Positions 41,580-50,691 of a stretch of DNA of 64,000 nucleotides are shown here, one piece after another. Location: NCBI RefSeq assembly GCF_001456935.1, contig NZ_KQ758483.1, positions 248,001-312,000 on the forward strand. Direction: 5' to 3'. The first letter of the stretch is position 1. Every line of letters begins with the position of its first letter. Source of the stretch: [Bacillus] enclensis. GTDB lineage: Bacteria > Bacillota > Bacilli > Bacillales > Bacillaceae_B. Made by a program: the position numbers and the translations under genes. The notes beneath the pieces were generated by a model. The model saw only the letters and a program-made list of their open reading frames with translations, ran no database searches and was not told where the DNA came from.

Positions 41580-42986
41580 GTGTTAAACATCAAACCTGTA
41601 CAAAATCCCAGATTAATCGAGGCAATTGCTATTTTAATGATCATACTAGCTATTATCAGTTTCAGCATCATCCGTTTGGAAGCAGTACCGCACATCCCGA
41701 TCATCATTTCTTTATTCATTCTCATGGTGTACGGGTTCATTCGCGGTTTGAAGTTTAAGGATATTGAAGAAGGGATGATTCTCGGTGCGCAAGGTGGACT
41801 GGGAGCCGTATTGTTATTCATTTTCATTGGCCTTCTGATCAGCAGCTGGCTGATCAGCGGAACCATTCCAACCTTGATGTTCCATGGATTTGACCTGGTT
41901 TCACCGCAGTTTTTTTACGCGGTCGCTTTCCTGCTGACTTCTTTAAGCGGAGTGATGATCGGCAGCTCTCTGACAACAGCTGCGACCATCGGGGTAGCTC
42001 TCATCGGAATTGGTGAAGCGATGGGGTTGTCCATGGCAGTTACTGCAGGGGCAATCGTATCAGGTGCATTTTTCGGGGACAAGATGTCTCCGCTGTCTGA
42101 TACGACAAACCTTGCATCTTCCATTGTAAAAGTGGATCTGTTTACCCACATCCGAAATATGGCGTGGACGACCATTCCAGCATTCATCATTACCCTTGCC
42201 GTGTTTCTATTTTTATCACCGGGGAAGCAGCAGGTTGACTTTGCGGAATTGCAGGCAATCCAAAATGGATTGAGTCAGTCGGGTCTCATTCATTGGTACA
42301 GTTTCATCCCTGTCATACTGTTATTGCTGCTTATTGCATTTAAGGTCCCTGCCCTGCTTGCACTTGCGATAAACGTCGCAGTGTCAGTATCCATTTCATT
42401 CATTCATTCTTCAATGGGACTCAAAGACATTTTTTCAGTGCTGTTCTCTGGCTTCACATCAAAAACCGGAGTGGAAGCCGTCGATTCGCTGTTGACCCGG
42501 GGAGGGGTGGAAAGCATGATGTTCACCATTTCTTTAGTCATTCTTTCGTTGAGTCTGGGAGGTCTGCTATTCAAGCTGGGGATCATTCCTGTCATTCTTT
42601 CTAAATTGTCAGGGGTAATCGGATCAGCAAGACGTACCATTTTTGCTGCGGCTCTTTCTGCAATCGGAGTGAATGTGGTCGTTGGTGAACAGTATCTGTC
42701 CATTTTGTTGACCGGAGAAGCCTTTCAGAATCAATTCAAGAAACTCGGCCTTCATCCGAAGAATTTATCCAGGACCCTGGAAGATGCCGGGACCGTCGTT
42801 AACCCTTTAGTTCCATGGAGTGTGTGTGGAATTTTTCTGACAGATGTCCTTGGTGTATCTACCATTGAATACCTTCCGTTTGCCGTATTCTGCATCGTCT
42901 CCCCTCTGATTACCATTCTGTATGGGTTTACGGGGTGGACAATAAAACGGGAAAATACAAAAATAAAACCTGCAACTAACCAATAA
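41580..42986 (+). CDS. NhaC-type transporter, probable tyrosine uptake
   Basis: The 468-residue protein is a NhaC family Na+/H+ antiporter homologue with about twelve helices (IIISLFILMVYGFIRGL, GAFFGDKMSPLSDTTNLASS, VVNPLVPWSVCGIF). NhaC homologues downstream of a tyrosine T-box have been predicted to be tyrosine transporters, which fits here. The start codon is GTG, with AAGGAAG about 10 bp upstream. Sodium/proton antiport remains possible. Confidence 0.87.
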   Translation: MLNIKPVQNPRLIEAIAILMIILAIISFSIIRLEAVPHIPIIISLFILMVYGFIRGLKFKDIEEGMILGAQGGLGAVLLFIFIGLLISSWLISGTIPTLMFHGFDLVSPQFFYAVAFLLTSLSGVMIGSSLTTAATIGVALIGIGEAMGLSMAVTAGAIVSGAFFGDKMSPLSDTTNLASSIVKVDLFTHIRNMAWTTIPAFIITLAVFLFLSPGKQQVDFAELQAIQNGLSQSGLIHWYSFIPVILLLLLIAFKVPALLALAINVAVSVSISFIHSSMGLKDIFSVLFSGFTSKTGVEAVDSLLTRGGVESMMFTISLVILSLSLGGLLFKLGIIPVILSKLSGVIGSARRTIFAAALSAIGVNVVVGEQYLSILLTGEAFQNQFKKLGLHPKNLSRTLEDAGTVVNPLVPWSVCGIFLTDVLGVSTIEYLPFAVFCIVSPLITILYGFTGWTIKRENTKIKPATNQ

Positions 42987-42992
42987 CGAAAG

Positions 42993-43062
42993 AAAAAAGA
43001 CTGTTTTCCATCCGATTGGCCAGGTTTCTTGGTTAATCATGATGGGGCAGTCTTTTTTTGTG
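42993..43062. terminator. Bidirectional terminator
   Basis: AAAAGACTG...CAGTCTTTT with an inner CCATC/GATGG pairing lies between convergent genes, with T runs on both strands. Confidence 0.85.
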
Positions 43063-43909
43063 CTGATTTTGGATAGACCTTAAAGTATCGGCTGTATACA
43101 TGCCTGCCTGTCTGAATCAGAAGTAAGTGAAATGCAGGAAGCAGGAATATATAAACGGGTGCCTTTAGGAACAGAATTCCCTGATTCACCATTGCTATCT
43201 CAATGAATGATAAAAAGGCGACAGTCATTATGGTGAATGAAAGTTCGGTGTTCCGAAAATAAATGACAAGTGTATAAAGATAAGTGGTGAAAAATAGATA
43301 GACAAAATTCCCGGTAATATTATTTCTCGCTTCCTCTGGGAACGCATAGATCGGCAATTCATACAAACTCAATAAAGAGGAAAAAAACCAGCCTCCCGAT
43401 TGAGCCAGGGTCAGCATGGCAAAGAACAGGGTGGTAAAGTTGATGTAGCGTGACCTGTTGTTATCCATGTGTTTCCACCATATCTTTGAAAGTATCACAG
43501 TCAGTATCAGAAAAAATGTAGTGAAAATAGTCCTCCACCAAATATGGACATACACATCCAGATATATGAACAGCGTTTCAATCAAGAAAAAAAGACCAAT
43601 AATAAGGATGATCCACCTGATTCTTAAATGTGTTACAACGACAAATGTAATGGCCACTGGTACGGCGAAGGCTTGTGAAACGAGAGAACCCAGCACACTG
43701 TCGTTATATTCATTGGCAAGAATTCCGGGATCATACTCATAGCTTTTGAACAGAACAAAAATGATGAACTCAAATAAAAAAGCAAGCCCACAGATAAAGA
43801 GCCAAAAGATTACAATCATATGGGATTTATCACGGTTTTTTAAAACGGTATAGGCCATAAGGAAGATACTAAAAACGGTGATGGCTGCAAACGGAATCCA
43901 GTTTGGCAT
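43037..43909 (-). CDS. Hypothetical nine-helix membrane protein
   Basis: The 290-residue product has nine hydrophobic segments (for example MIVIFWLFICGLAFLFEFII and APVYIFLLPAFHLLLIQT) and a short basic C-terminus (GRHVYSRYFKVYPKSAQKK). I do not recognise a family. Its 3' end lies inside the bidirectional terminator shared with the NhaC-type gene. The start has GGGAGTATA in front. Confidence 0.8.
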   Translation of the reverse strand: MPNWIPFAAITVFSIFLMAYTVLKNRDKSHMIVIFWLFICGLAFLFEFIIFVLFKSYEYDPGILANEYNDSVLGSLVSQAFAVPVAITFVVVTHLRIRWIILIIGLFFLIETLFIYLDVYVHIWWRTIFTTFFLILTVILSKIWWKHMDNNRSRYINFTTLFFAMLTLAQSGGWFFSSLLSLYELPIYAFPEEARNNITGNFVYLFFTTYLYTLVIYFRNTELSFTIMTVAFLSFIEIAMVNQGILFLKAPVYIFLLPAFHLLLIQTGRHVYSRYFKVYPKSAQKKTAPS

Positions 43910-44160
43910 TATTATACTCCCTCATTAAAGGATAAGTTTATCGTTCGCAAAAACGCCTGAAATTATTTATTTGGTGACCAATGTGTGAACATTTGAACGG
44001 CGGGACGGTTTAATATTGAAGGTTCATCAGGAAGGACTTATAGTAAAGCTAGCTGCAATTTATTCCCTGTGTGATAGGAATGCCAGAGATTTGGTATAAA
44101 AGTACATAGATAAAAATGATGAACTAAATAGAAGTAAACCTAGAAAGGGGAGAAGCATCA

Positions 44161-47100
44161 TTGAAGATCAGTGATTTTTCCATACGCCGTCCAGTATTTA
44201 CGGTTGTTACGATGTTATTAATTTTGATATTAGGGGGAGTCTCCCTATTCAGAATTCCTTTAAAGCTCATTCCAGATCTGAATCCCCCAGTAGGGGTCGT
44301 AGTGACCAATTATCCGGGAGCAAGCCCCGAAGAGGTCGTGGAGAAAGTTACAAAACCATTGGAAGAAAACCTATCCACACTTCCTGGAATGAAAAATATC
44401 CAGTCCACTTCCAGGGAAGGTTCCAACTTCATTCTCCTAGAATTTTCATGGACGACCTCCATCGACGAAATTGAAAATGACGTACTCCAGCGAATCGATC
44501 AATCTCCTCTGCCGGACGGAGCACAGCAGCCCAGATTCTTGAAATTCGACCCGGCCCAGTTTCCCATCATCCAGGTATCACTGAGAGAAGAAGGGGAAGG
44601 GAATAATTTAAAAGCACTGGCAGAAAAACTAAAGTTGGAACTGACCAGGGTCGAAGGCGTTGCCAATGTAAATGTTTCAGGTTCCTTTAACGATGAAGTG
44701 GTCATTGAACTAGATCAAGAGTCATTAAAGAAGTATCAATTGAAGCAGTCTGATATCGTCAATGCAGTAAGGGCGAACAATATCACTTCACCGGGCGATA
44801 CCATCGAAACAGATGGCCAGACATTGACGACAAGGGTCATCAGTCAATTGCAGAATATCGATGACATAAAAAAGCTTGTTTTAGGAGTGAACCCTCAAAC
44901 AGGCAAGAATATTACATTAAAAGAAGTAGCAACTGTGGAACGCAAGGAACAGAGTACCAATACCTCCACCCGGGCAAATCAGGAGCCTGCCGTTCTATTC
45001 AGCGTTCTTCAGCAGTCAGATGCCAATACAGCTTCTGTTTCCAAAGCGTTTCAAGAAGAATTAGACAGGCTGCTGAAACAGGATCAATATAAATCCATAA
45101 AATCCAACATTTTATTTGATCAAGGTGACTATATCTCTGAAGCAATTGGCAACATTACCAGTTCACTATTGATTGGCGGAGCTTTTGCCATGCTCGTGCT
45201 ATTTTTATTCCTCAGAAATATAAAAAGCCCATTAATCATAGGGGTGGCAATTCCTTACTCAGTCATTGTCACGTTTGTCCTCATGTTCTTTGCGGATTTC
45301 ACACTGAACATTATGACACTTGGCGCACTTGCACTCGGTATCGGAATGCTTGTGGATAATGCAATTGTGGTGATTGAAAATATATACAGACATTTATCTC
45401 TAGGGAAAGATTCCCGGACTGCAGCAAGTGAAGGTGCAAAGGAAGTCGGGGCAGCCATTACAGCATCAACCTTAACGACGGTTGCGGTTTTTCTTCCGGT
45501 CGTATTCATTTCAGGATTGCTGGGGGAATTATTCACTGAATTTGCCCTGACCATATCATTCAGCTTGATTGCTTCTTTGGTGGTTGCCCTGACAGTAATC
45601 CCGATGCTCGCGAGCAGGCTGTTGAAGAAACCAAAAGGAAATCTTGAAGCAAGGCGCAGGCGTTCAAAGACCCGCAAACGTTTCATTCAAAGCATCAAAT
45701 GGTCTCTGCGCCACAGGTTCGTTATTTTATTTATCACTATTGCCACCCTTGCAGCCGGAGGCTATGGACTGACTACTGTCGGTACTCAATTTCTGCCTCC
45801 GACCGACGAAGGATTTTTCAATATGAAAGTCGAGCTTGAAAACGGCTCCTCCATAAATGAGACGAATAAAACAGTTAAGGCAATTGAAGCGAATCTGGAA
45901 AAGCAAAAAGATGTTGATGTATTTGTCAGCCTTGTCGGCACAACTCAGGAAGAATCATTCAGGGGTTCCGAAAAAGGAAATATAGCAGAAATATACGTAA
46001 AGATGAAACCTCTTGAAGAAAGAGAACGATCCATCTTTGCATTTGCAGATGACATTAAACCTGAGATAGAAAAAGCTGCCCGGAGCGTGAATGAATCAGC
46101 TGAGATTTCTTTCAATCTGCAATCCACTTCGGGTACCAGTCCGCAAACTTTGACCTTTAATGTCCGTGACACTGATCCAAACAGGCTTGATAAATCTGCA
46201 GACCGCCTGTTCGATTCACTGAAGGATATGAAAAACGTAACAGCTCTCAGTACGGATAAGATGGAGACGGTGAAAGAAATTCAAATGAGCGTCGATGAAG
46301 ACAAGGCATTAAAACAAGGTCTTACACCAGCTCAAATCGGAGCGGCAGTCCAGGATATCACAAGAGGGGTGATGGCCACCCAAATCGTGACGAAGGATTC
46401 GGATGTACTTAGTGTATTTGTACAGTATGACCGCAATATAACCGAGAATCTGGATTCATTAAAAAAACTGCTGATCCCTAATGGAAGAGGGGAGTATATT
46501 GCACTCGATTCGGTTGTGGATTTCAGCATAGAAGATGGACCGGTCAGCATCCAGCGAATCGATCAGCAGCATGCTGTCCAATTCGATCTGAAATATTCAT
46601 CAGCGACCAATCTTGGAACCATTTCCAAAGAAGTGGATGAAAAGATAGAAAAGCTTGATCTTCCTGACGGCACACAAGTTTCATTCAGCGGGGATAGAGA
46701 GCTTCTTGAAGACTCGATTGACGATATGGCTCTTGCACTTGGACTGGCCATTGTTCTTGTATACTTGGTGATGGCCGCGCAATTTGAGTCATTTAAATAT
46801 CCATTTGTGATCATGTTCACTGTACCGTTAATGGTGATTGGTGTTTCCCTTGCCCTTACCATGACCAAAACGCCGATCAGCATATCAGCTATCATCGGTG
46901 TGATCGTCTTGGCTGGTATCGTAGTAAATAATGCCATTGTCATTGTAGATTACATCAACCAGCGGAAAGAAACCGCCGCTAACAGCTTTGAGGCGATCGT
47001 CGAAGCTGTACAGGATCGTACAAGGCCGATATTGATGACTGCCCTGACGACCATCCTTGGCCTGCTTCCTTTGGCTCTCGGAATAGGAGAGGGGACAGAG

Positions 47101-47244
47101 ATCAATCAGCCGATGGGTATTGCAGTGATAGGGGGTCTGGTCAGCAGTACTTTGTTGACTATCTACGTCATTCCTGTCGTTTACAGTTTCTTTGACAAAG
47201 AAACCAGACGGATGAAAAGAAAAAAGACAACCTTTAAATATTAA
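44161..47244 (+). CDS. RND family efflux permease (SwrC/AcrB-like)
   Basis: The 1027-residue inner-membrane pump has the RND duplication: twelve helices, two large extracytoplasmic loops (about residues 35-330 and 550-860), the SxRRPV/F N-terminus (ISDFSIRRPVF), GIGMLVDNAIVVIENIYRH and GIVVNNAIVIVDYINQ with helix-4-type Asp residues. It is close in size and type to B. subtilis SwrC (YerP), linked to surfactin resistance and swarming, but that role is only analogy. It starts with TTG after AAGGGGAG; no membrane-fusion partner is adjacent. Confidence 0.93.
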   Translation: MKISDFSIRRPVFTVVTMLLILILGGVSLFRIPLKLIPDLNPPVGVVVTNYPGASPEEVVEKVTKPLEENLSTLPGMKNIQSTSREGSNFILLEFSWTTSIDEIENDVLQRIDQSPLPDGAQQPRFLKFDPAQFPIIQVSLREEGEGNNLKALAEKLKLELTRVEGVANVNVSGSFNDEVVIELDQESLKKYQLKQSDIVNAVRANNITSPGDTIETDGQTLTTRVISQLQNIDDIKKLVLGVNPQTGKNITLKEVATVERKEQSTNTSTRANQEPAVLFSVLQQSDANTASVSKAFQEELDRLLKQDQYKSIKSNILFDQGDYISEAIGNITSSLLIGGAFAMLVLFLFLRNIKSPLIIGVAIPYSVIVTFVLMFFADFTLNIMTLGALALGIGMLVDNAIVVIENIYRHLSLGKDSRTAASEGAKEVGAAITASTLTTVAVFLPVVFISGLLGELFTEFALTISFSLIASLVVALTVIPMLASRLLKKPKGNLEARRRRSKTRKRFIQSIKWSLRHRFVILFITIATLAAGGYGLTTVGTQFLPPTDEGFFNMKVELENGSSINETNKTVKAIEANLEKQKDVDVFVSLVGTTQEESFRGSEKGNIAEIYVKMKPLEERERSIFAFADDIKPEIEKAARSVNESAEISFNLQSTSGTSPQTLTFNVRDTDPNRLDKSADRLFDSLKDMKNVTALSTDKMETVKEIQMSVDEDKALKQGLTPAQIGAAVQDITRGVMATQIVTKDSDVLSVFVQYDRNITENLDSLKKLLIPNGRGEYIALDSVVDFSIEDGPVSIQRIDQQHAVQFDLKYSSATNLGTISKEVDEKIEKLDLPDGTQVSFSGDRELLEDSIDDMALALGLAIVLVYLVMAAQFESFKYPFVIMFTVPLMVIGVSLALTMTKTPISISAIIGVIVLAGIVVNNAIVIVDYINQRKETAANSFEAIVEAVQDRTRPILMTALTTILGLLPLALGIGEGTEINQPMGIAVIGGLVSSTLLTIYVIPVVYSFFDKETRRMKRKKTTFKY

Positions 47245-47246
47245 GT

Positions 47247-47304
47247 GAAGTTCACCCTGATCCCGGGCTTAGAATGTTCGGTGGAAAGGGTGAACTTATT
47301 TTTT
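47247..47304 (+). terminator. Terminator of the RND gene
   Basis: AAGTTCACCCT/AGGGTGAACTT with a 30-nt loop is followed by ATTTTTTT. Confidence 0.8.
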
Positions 47305-47413
47305 TCGTAGCACTCGTATAAGAAGGAAACTAACCACAAGAATGAATCAGCGTAATAATTGGGAGGAGAATGGTAAAAATAAATGGAGATACATCTATAG
47401 GAGGATTCTCAAG

Positions 47414-47521
47414 ATGTTACATTCCCTTTATCTACATAACAACCGATTAATTAATATATTTAAGCGATACATGTTGCTCATTGAATCAAAGATTTCACTC
47501 AATAACAGTGGATATTCATGA
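47414..47521 (+). CDS. Small upstream ORF (35 aa) coupled to the next gene
   Basis: The ATG at 47414 has AGGAGGA at a good distance. The frame ends at TGA overlapping the ATG of the following membrane-protein gene (ATGA). That gene has no strong ribosome binding site of its own, so translation may depend on this ORF. The peptide begins MLHSLYLHNNRLINIF and has no recognised family. Confidence 0.5.
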   Translation: MLHSLYLHNNRLINIFKRYMLLIESKISLNNSGYS

Positions 47522-47979
47522 AGAAGACCATCACGAAAACAGAAGGGATCCTCTGGAGTATTGCACTTCCGGGGTTTCCTCAATTATTGGTCGGCCTGTG
47601 GTTTAAGGGAACTCTGTTTGTCCTTCTTGAGATCATTATCAATGTACAAAGCAACTTCAATCAGGCAATCATGTTCAGTTTTCTGGGAGAAACACAAAAG
47701 GCTGCAAATGTGATTGATTATCAGTGGTTGATGTTTTATCCTTGTCTTTATATGTTTGCCATGTGGGATGCGTATAAAATCTCCGTGGTAAAAGAAGAAG
47801 AGTATGCGTACCTGCCATTTGTACTATCTGCTTACTTTGTCACCGTGGGTCTGATGCTTTCGCCTAAAGTATATTTGTTGGGGCGGTTCATAGGTCCAAT
47901 TTTCTTTCCGATGATGTGTGTCATACCTGGTGTATTCATCGGTCTTGCACTGCGCTCCGTCTTACTCAGGTTCAGGTGA
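47518..47979 (+). CDS. Hypothetical four-helix membrane protein
   Basis: The 153-residue product has about four hydrophobic segments (LLVGLWFKGTLFVLLEIII, WLMFYPCLYMFAMWDAY, FVLSAYFVTVGLML, FFPMMCVIPGVFIGLALRSV). I do not recognise a family. Its start overlaps the stop of a 35-codon ORF by four bases, and only weak GTGGA lies before it. It lies upstream of the Mn riboswitch but is not part of that unit. Confidence 0.72.
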   Translation: MKKTITKTEGILWSIALPGFPQLLVGLWFKGTLFVLLEIIINVQSNFNQAIMFSFLGETQKAANVIDYQWLMFYPCLYMFAMWDAYKISVVKEEEYAYLPFVLSAYFVTVGLMLSPKVYLLGRFIGPIFFPMMCVIPGVFIGLALRSVLLRFR

Positions 47980-48044
47980 GGCATATTTCTTTACGCTGTT
48001 CTTAAAATGAAATAAAATGTATATATTAAAACATACGTTTTCTA

Positions 48045-48180
48045 CCTGTCAAAGGGGAGTAGCTATAGGCTTCGGCCTAAACAAAGTCGTCATTTCATGG
48101 ATATCTCCATCGGCTTTGTTGGCATTTTGAACAATGCTAAGCAAGACCTTTGCCTTTATTGGGCAAGGGTCTTTTTTATT
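48045..48180 (+). ncRNA. yybP-ykoY manganese riboswitch
   Basis: Conserved yybP-ykoY elements are present: CAAAGGGGAGTAGC, a variable stem ending GTCGTCATTTC, and the closing GCTAAGCAAGACCTTTGCC. It is followed by GCCTTTATTGGGCAAGGGTC with a T run as terminator. Mn2+ binding is expected to turn the downstream TerC/YkoY exporter gene on. Confidence 0.9.
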
Positions 48181-48181
48181 T
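48142..48181 (+). terminator. Terminator of the Mn riboswitch
   Basis: GACCTTTGCC...GGCAAGGGTC forms a stem followed by TTTTTTATTTT. Confidence 0.85.
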
Positions 48182-48238
48182 TATGAAATTCCTTGCCTAA
48201 CTTGAAAACAATTTACTAACAGGGGGGATCTTACGAAC

Positions 48239-49015
48239 ATGGACGCGTCTATGCTTTTGGAATATGGATGGGTACTGCTTATCCTGGTAGGTCTTGAAGG
48301 CATCCTGGCTGCCGATAACGCTGTTGTAATGGCTGTAATGGTTAAGCATTTACCTGCAGATCAACGGAAAAAAGCCTTGTTTTATGGATTATTTGGAGCA
48401 TTCTTATTTAGGTTCCTTGCCCTTTTCATGATTTCATTCCTGGTAGATGTCTGGCAGGTACAGGCGATCGGGGCAATATACCTTTTCTATGTGGCCATTC
48501 ATCATTTTATTAAAAAGAAAAAAGAGACGGGTGAAGTCGAAGGCGAATCCTTTAATGCAAAGGGTTCAGGATTCTGGACAACGGTTTTAAAGGTGGAACT
48601 TGCCGATATTGCATTTGCTGTCGACTCTATGCTGGCCGCAGTCGCTCTTGCCGTGACCCTTCAGCCGGCAGGCTGGTTTAAAATCGGGGGAATCGACGGC
48701 GGACAGTTCGCTGTCATGTTTCTTGGCGGTATAATCGGTCTGGTCATCATGAGATTTGCTGCAACCTGGTTTGTTAAATTGCTGGAAAAATATCCGACAT
48801 TGGAATCCACTGCCTTCTTGATTGTCGGATGGGTCGGAGTGAAGCTCGCAGTGTTCACTCTCGCTCACCCGGAAGTTGCAGTACTGGACCGTCACTTTCC
48901 GGAATCGAAAGGCTGGAAAGCAGTTTTCTGGAGTGTCCTCATTCTGCTTGCTGCCGGGGGATATTTACTTTCAAAAAGCAAAGCGAAGAAAACAGAATTA
49001 AAGGAAACTGAGTAA
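48239..49015 (+). CDS. TerC family protein, Mn exporter (YkoY-like)
   Basis: The 258-residue membrane protein has seven to nine helices and the two TerC motifs with conserved acidic residues, EGILAADNAVVMAVM and KVELADIAFAVDSMLAA. YkoY-type TerC proteins carry manganese and are controlled by the yybP-ykoY riboswitch, which lies directly upstream. AGGGGGG precedes the ATG. The C-terminus is lysine-rich and cytoplasmic. Confidence 0.93.
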   Translation: MDASMLLEYGWVLLILVGLEGILAADNAVVMAVMVKHLPADQRKKALFYGLFGAFLFRFLALFMISFLVDVWQVQAIGAIYLFYVAIHHFIKKKKETGEVEGESFNAKGSGFWTTVLKVELADIAFAVDSMLAAVALAVTLQPAGWFKIGGIDGGQFAVMFLGGIIGLVIMRFAATWFVKLLEKYPTLESTAFLIVGWVGVKLAVFTLAHPEVAVLDRHFPESKGWKAVFWSVLILLAAGGYLLSKSKAKKTELKETE

Positions 49016-49018
49016 TAA

Positions 49019-49061
49019 TATAAAGCCGGTGCCGTGATTTTACTGCTGCACCGGCTTTTTG
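49019..49061 (+). terminator. Terminator of the TerC gene
   Basis: AAAGCCGGTGC/GCACCGGCTTT with a 15-nt loop is followed by TTGTTTT. Confidence 0.9.
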
Positions 49062-49125
49062 TTTTGCACATTTTTACAGGGTTTTATTTAAGGTATCGTA
49101 AAGAAGAATGAATTTTTCCCCGTGC

Positions 49126-49155
49126 AACCCCCTTAAAAAATTTTTTCATCACGTA
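49126..49155 (+). promoter_or_regulatory. Possible SigI promoter
   Basis: A C-rich AACCCCC is followed after 19 bp by CGTA, about 50 bp before the DUF5667 gene. Reported SigI promoters have a C-rich -35 element and a CGWA -10 element. The spacing here is not verified. Confidence 0.3.
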
Positions 49156-49204
49156 ATTCTTGTAATAGAGCGATCGCTTACAAAAAATTTCAGAGGTGCT
49201 ACAT

Positions 49205-50467
49205 ATGACAAAACAAAAACAATTAAAAATCATGAAATCTACACTGGCTGTATTGCTTGCAGGATCAGTTACTTTCTCAGGGACTTCAGCATTTGCAAAT
49301 TCAGATAGTGAAGTTGATACTGTGTCTATCGACCAGAAAGAAACGGATTCGAAGACAAATGTACAAGTGAACGATGAGGCGACAATCGATTCAGTAAAAG
49401 AAGAAGTTGAGAAATTAGAAGAATCCACTGAAGCTCCATCTTTATTACCTGGTGATTTCTTCTATTTCGCAAAGCTCGCTTTGGAAAAAGTAAAGCTTGC
49501 TTTCACAATGGACGATAGCAAAGAAGCGAAACTACTTGCAGAATACGCAGCCGAGCGTTTGGCTGAAGCAGAAGCATTGTTCCAGAATGGACAGGAAGAA
49601 GAAGCAGTCGAGGCAATCAACAAAGCAATCGACATGATGAATTCATTTGACGACAAATGGTCAGAAGAAGATGCTTCAGGAGAAGATACGGTTTCAGAAG
49701 ACAAAGATGACGCTGCGGAAGATGAGGTTTCAACTGAAGAAGAACCCCCTTCAGAAGACACTGACCAGCCTTCCGAAGAGGAAGATAACACTGAAGACAC
49801 AGAAGGAACGGTTGAGTCAGAAGAAGATACAACAGACGAAAGCAGTAAAACAGAAGAAAACACAACAGAAGACAAAGATACAGAAGAAATGAAAGAACTC
49901 ATGTCCCAAAATATCGCAGCTTTAAGTGCAGCAATGGAAAAAGTGAAAAACCCTAAAGCAAAAGCCGCGTTACAGAAGAATATTGAAAAGAGCTATGAAA
50001 AATTAGCTGAGAAGCTTGCCAAGTTCGAAGATAAATGGGCAAAAGAAGAAGAGGCAGAGGAAACAGCCGACGAAGAAACGGATGTAACTTCAGAAGAAAC
50101 AACAGAAACACCTAAAGCTGATACTTCAGAAGAACCAACTGGTGAAACTACTGAAGAAGAACAACCAGTTGAAGAAGAACAATCAGTTGAAGAAGAAGTT
50201 GCTCCAGCACCAGCACCAGTGAAGACAGATAAAAATGCAGTGAAAGAAGAGCGTAAAGCAGTCAAGCAGGAAGCGAAAGTACAGCGTGAAGAAAGAAAGC
50301 AGCAGGCAAAAGAGCACCGCGAAACGCTGAAAGAAGAAAGAAAGCAAGTGAAGGATGGCCGTAAAGAAGATAGAGGCCAGAGTGAAAGCCATAAAAATAA
50401 AGGTGAAGGACATCAAAAGAACGATCATGATAAAGGGCAGGGTCAAAAAGGGAACGGACATAACTAA
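49205..50467 (+). CDS. Secreted DUF5667 protein with acidic linkers and a basic tail
   Basis: The 420-residue exported protein has a signal peptide (MKSTLAVLLAGSVTF...AFA-NS) and a DUF5667 helical domain (LLPGDFFYFAKLALEKVKLAF to MNSFDDKWSEED). Next come an acidic Ser/Thr/Glu/Asp-rich linker of about 80 residues, a second helical unit ending KFEDKW, a second acidic linker, then a strongly basic Lys/Arg/Gln/His/Gly-rich tail. AGAGGTG lies before the ATG at 49205. It is immediately upstream of sigI-rsgI, whose anti-sigma factor has a similar low-complexity tail. It is likely a cell-wall-associated surface protein; its role is unknown. Confidence 0.83.
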   Translation: MTKQKQLKIMKSTLAVLLAGSVTFSGTSAFANSDSEVDTVSIDQKETDSKTNVQVNDEATIDSVKEEVEKLEESTEAPSLLPGDFFYFAKLALEKVKLAFTMDDSKEAKLLAEYAAERLAEAEALFQNGQEEEAVEAINKAIDMMNSFDDKWSEEDASGEDTVSEDKDDAAEDEVSTEEEPPSEDTDQPSEEEDNTEDTEGTVESEEDTTDESSKTEENTTEDKDTEEMKELMSQNIAALSAAMEKVKNPKAKAALQKNIEKSYEKLAEKLAKFEDKWAKEEEAEETADEETDVTSEETTETPKADTSEEPTGETTEEEQPVEEEQSVEEEVAPAPAPVKTDKNAVKEERKAVKQEAKVQREERKQQAKEHRETLKEERKQVKDGRKEDRGQSESHKNKGEGHQKNDHDKGQGQKGNGHN

Positions 50468-50531
50468 TTTTGCGGCTGTAAAGAAAAGGATGAAACACCT
50501 TGAAGGGTAAAACGTTTTAATCCATCAGTCT

Positions 50532-50626
50532 GAAGGGGGAACTGCAGTACTATTCATCGTATTCCATTAATTGGGAAGTGCCAATCAAAGCACGTTTTGA
50601 TGAAAAAGGGCCTGCAGTACCCCTTC
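50532..50626 (+). repeat. Long inverted repeat between the DUF5667 gene and sigI
   Basis: GAAGGGGGAACTGCAG (50532) is complementary to CTGCAGTACCCCTTC (50612) with one bulge and one mismatch. The loop is 65 nt, and the 3' arm is followed by CTCTCATTTTTTATT. It may act as terminator of the DUF5667 gene. Confidence 0.6.
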
Positions 50627-50639
50627 CTCTCATTTTTTA

Positions 50640-50667
50640 TTGAAAAATGGCAGCTTATTAGTATAAT
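50640..50667 (+). promoter_or_regulatory. SigA promoter of sigI
   Basis: TTGAAA and TATAAT are spaced by 16 bp, 25 bp before the sigI start codon. Confidence 0.6.
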
Positions 50668-50691
50668 AGTGTGCATGATGGGGTGAGACTG

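Noticed and set aside
49462..49902. Serine-rich minus-strand frame opposite the DUF5667 gene
   Set aside because: It arises from the Glu/Ser/Thr-rich acidic linker read backwards. There is no start signal.
50510..50520. AAAACGTTTTAA as a CRE site
   Set aside because: The TG and C positions required by CcpA are missing.
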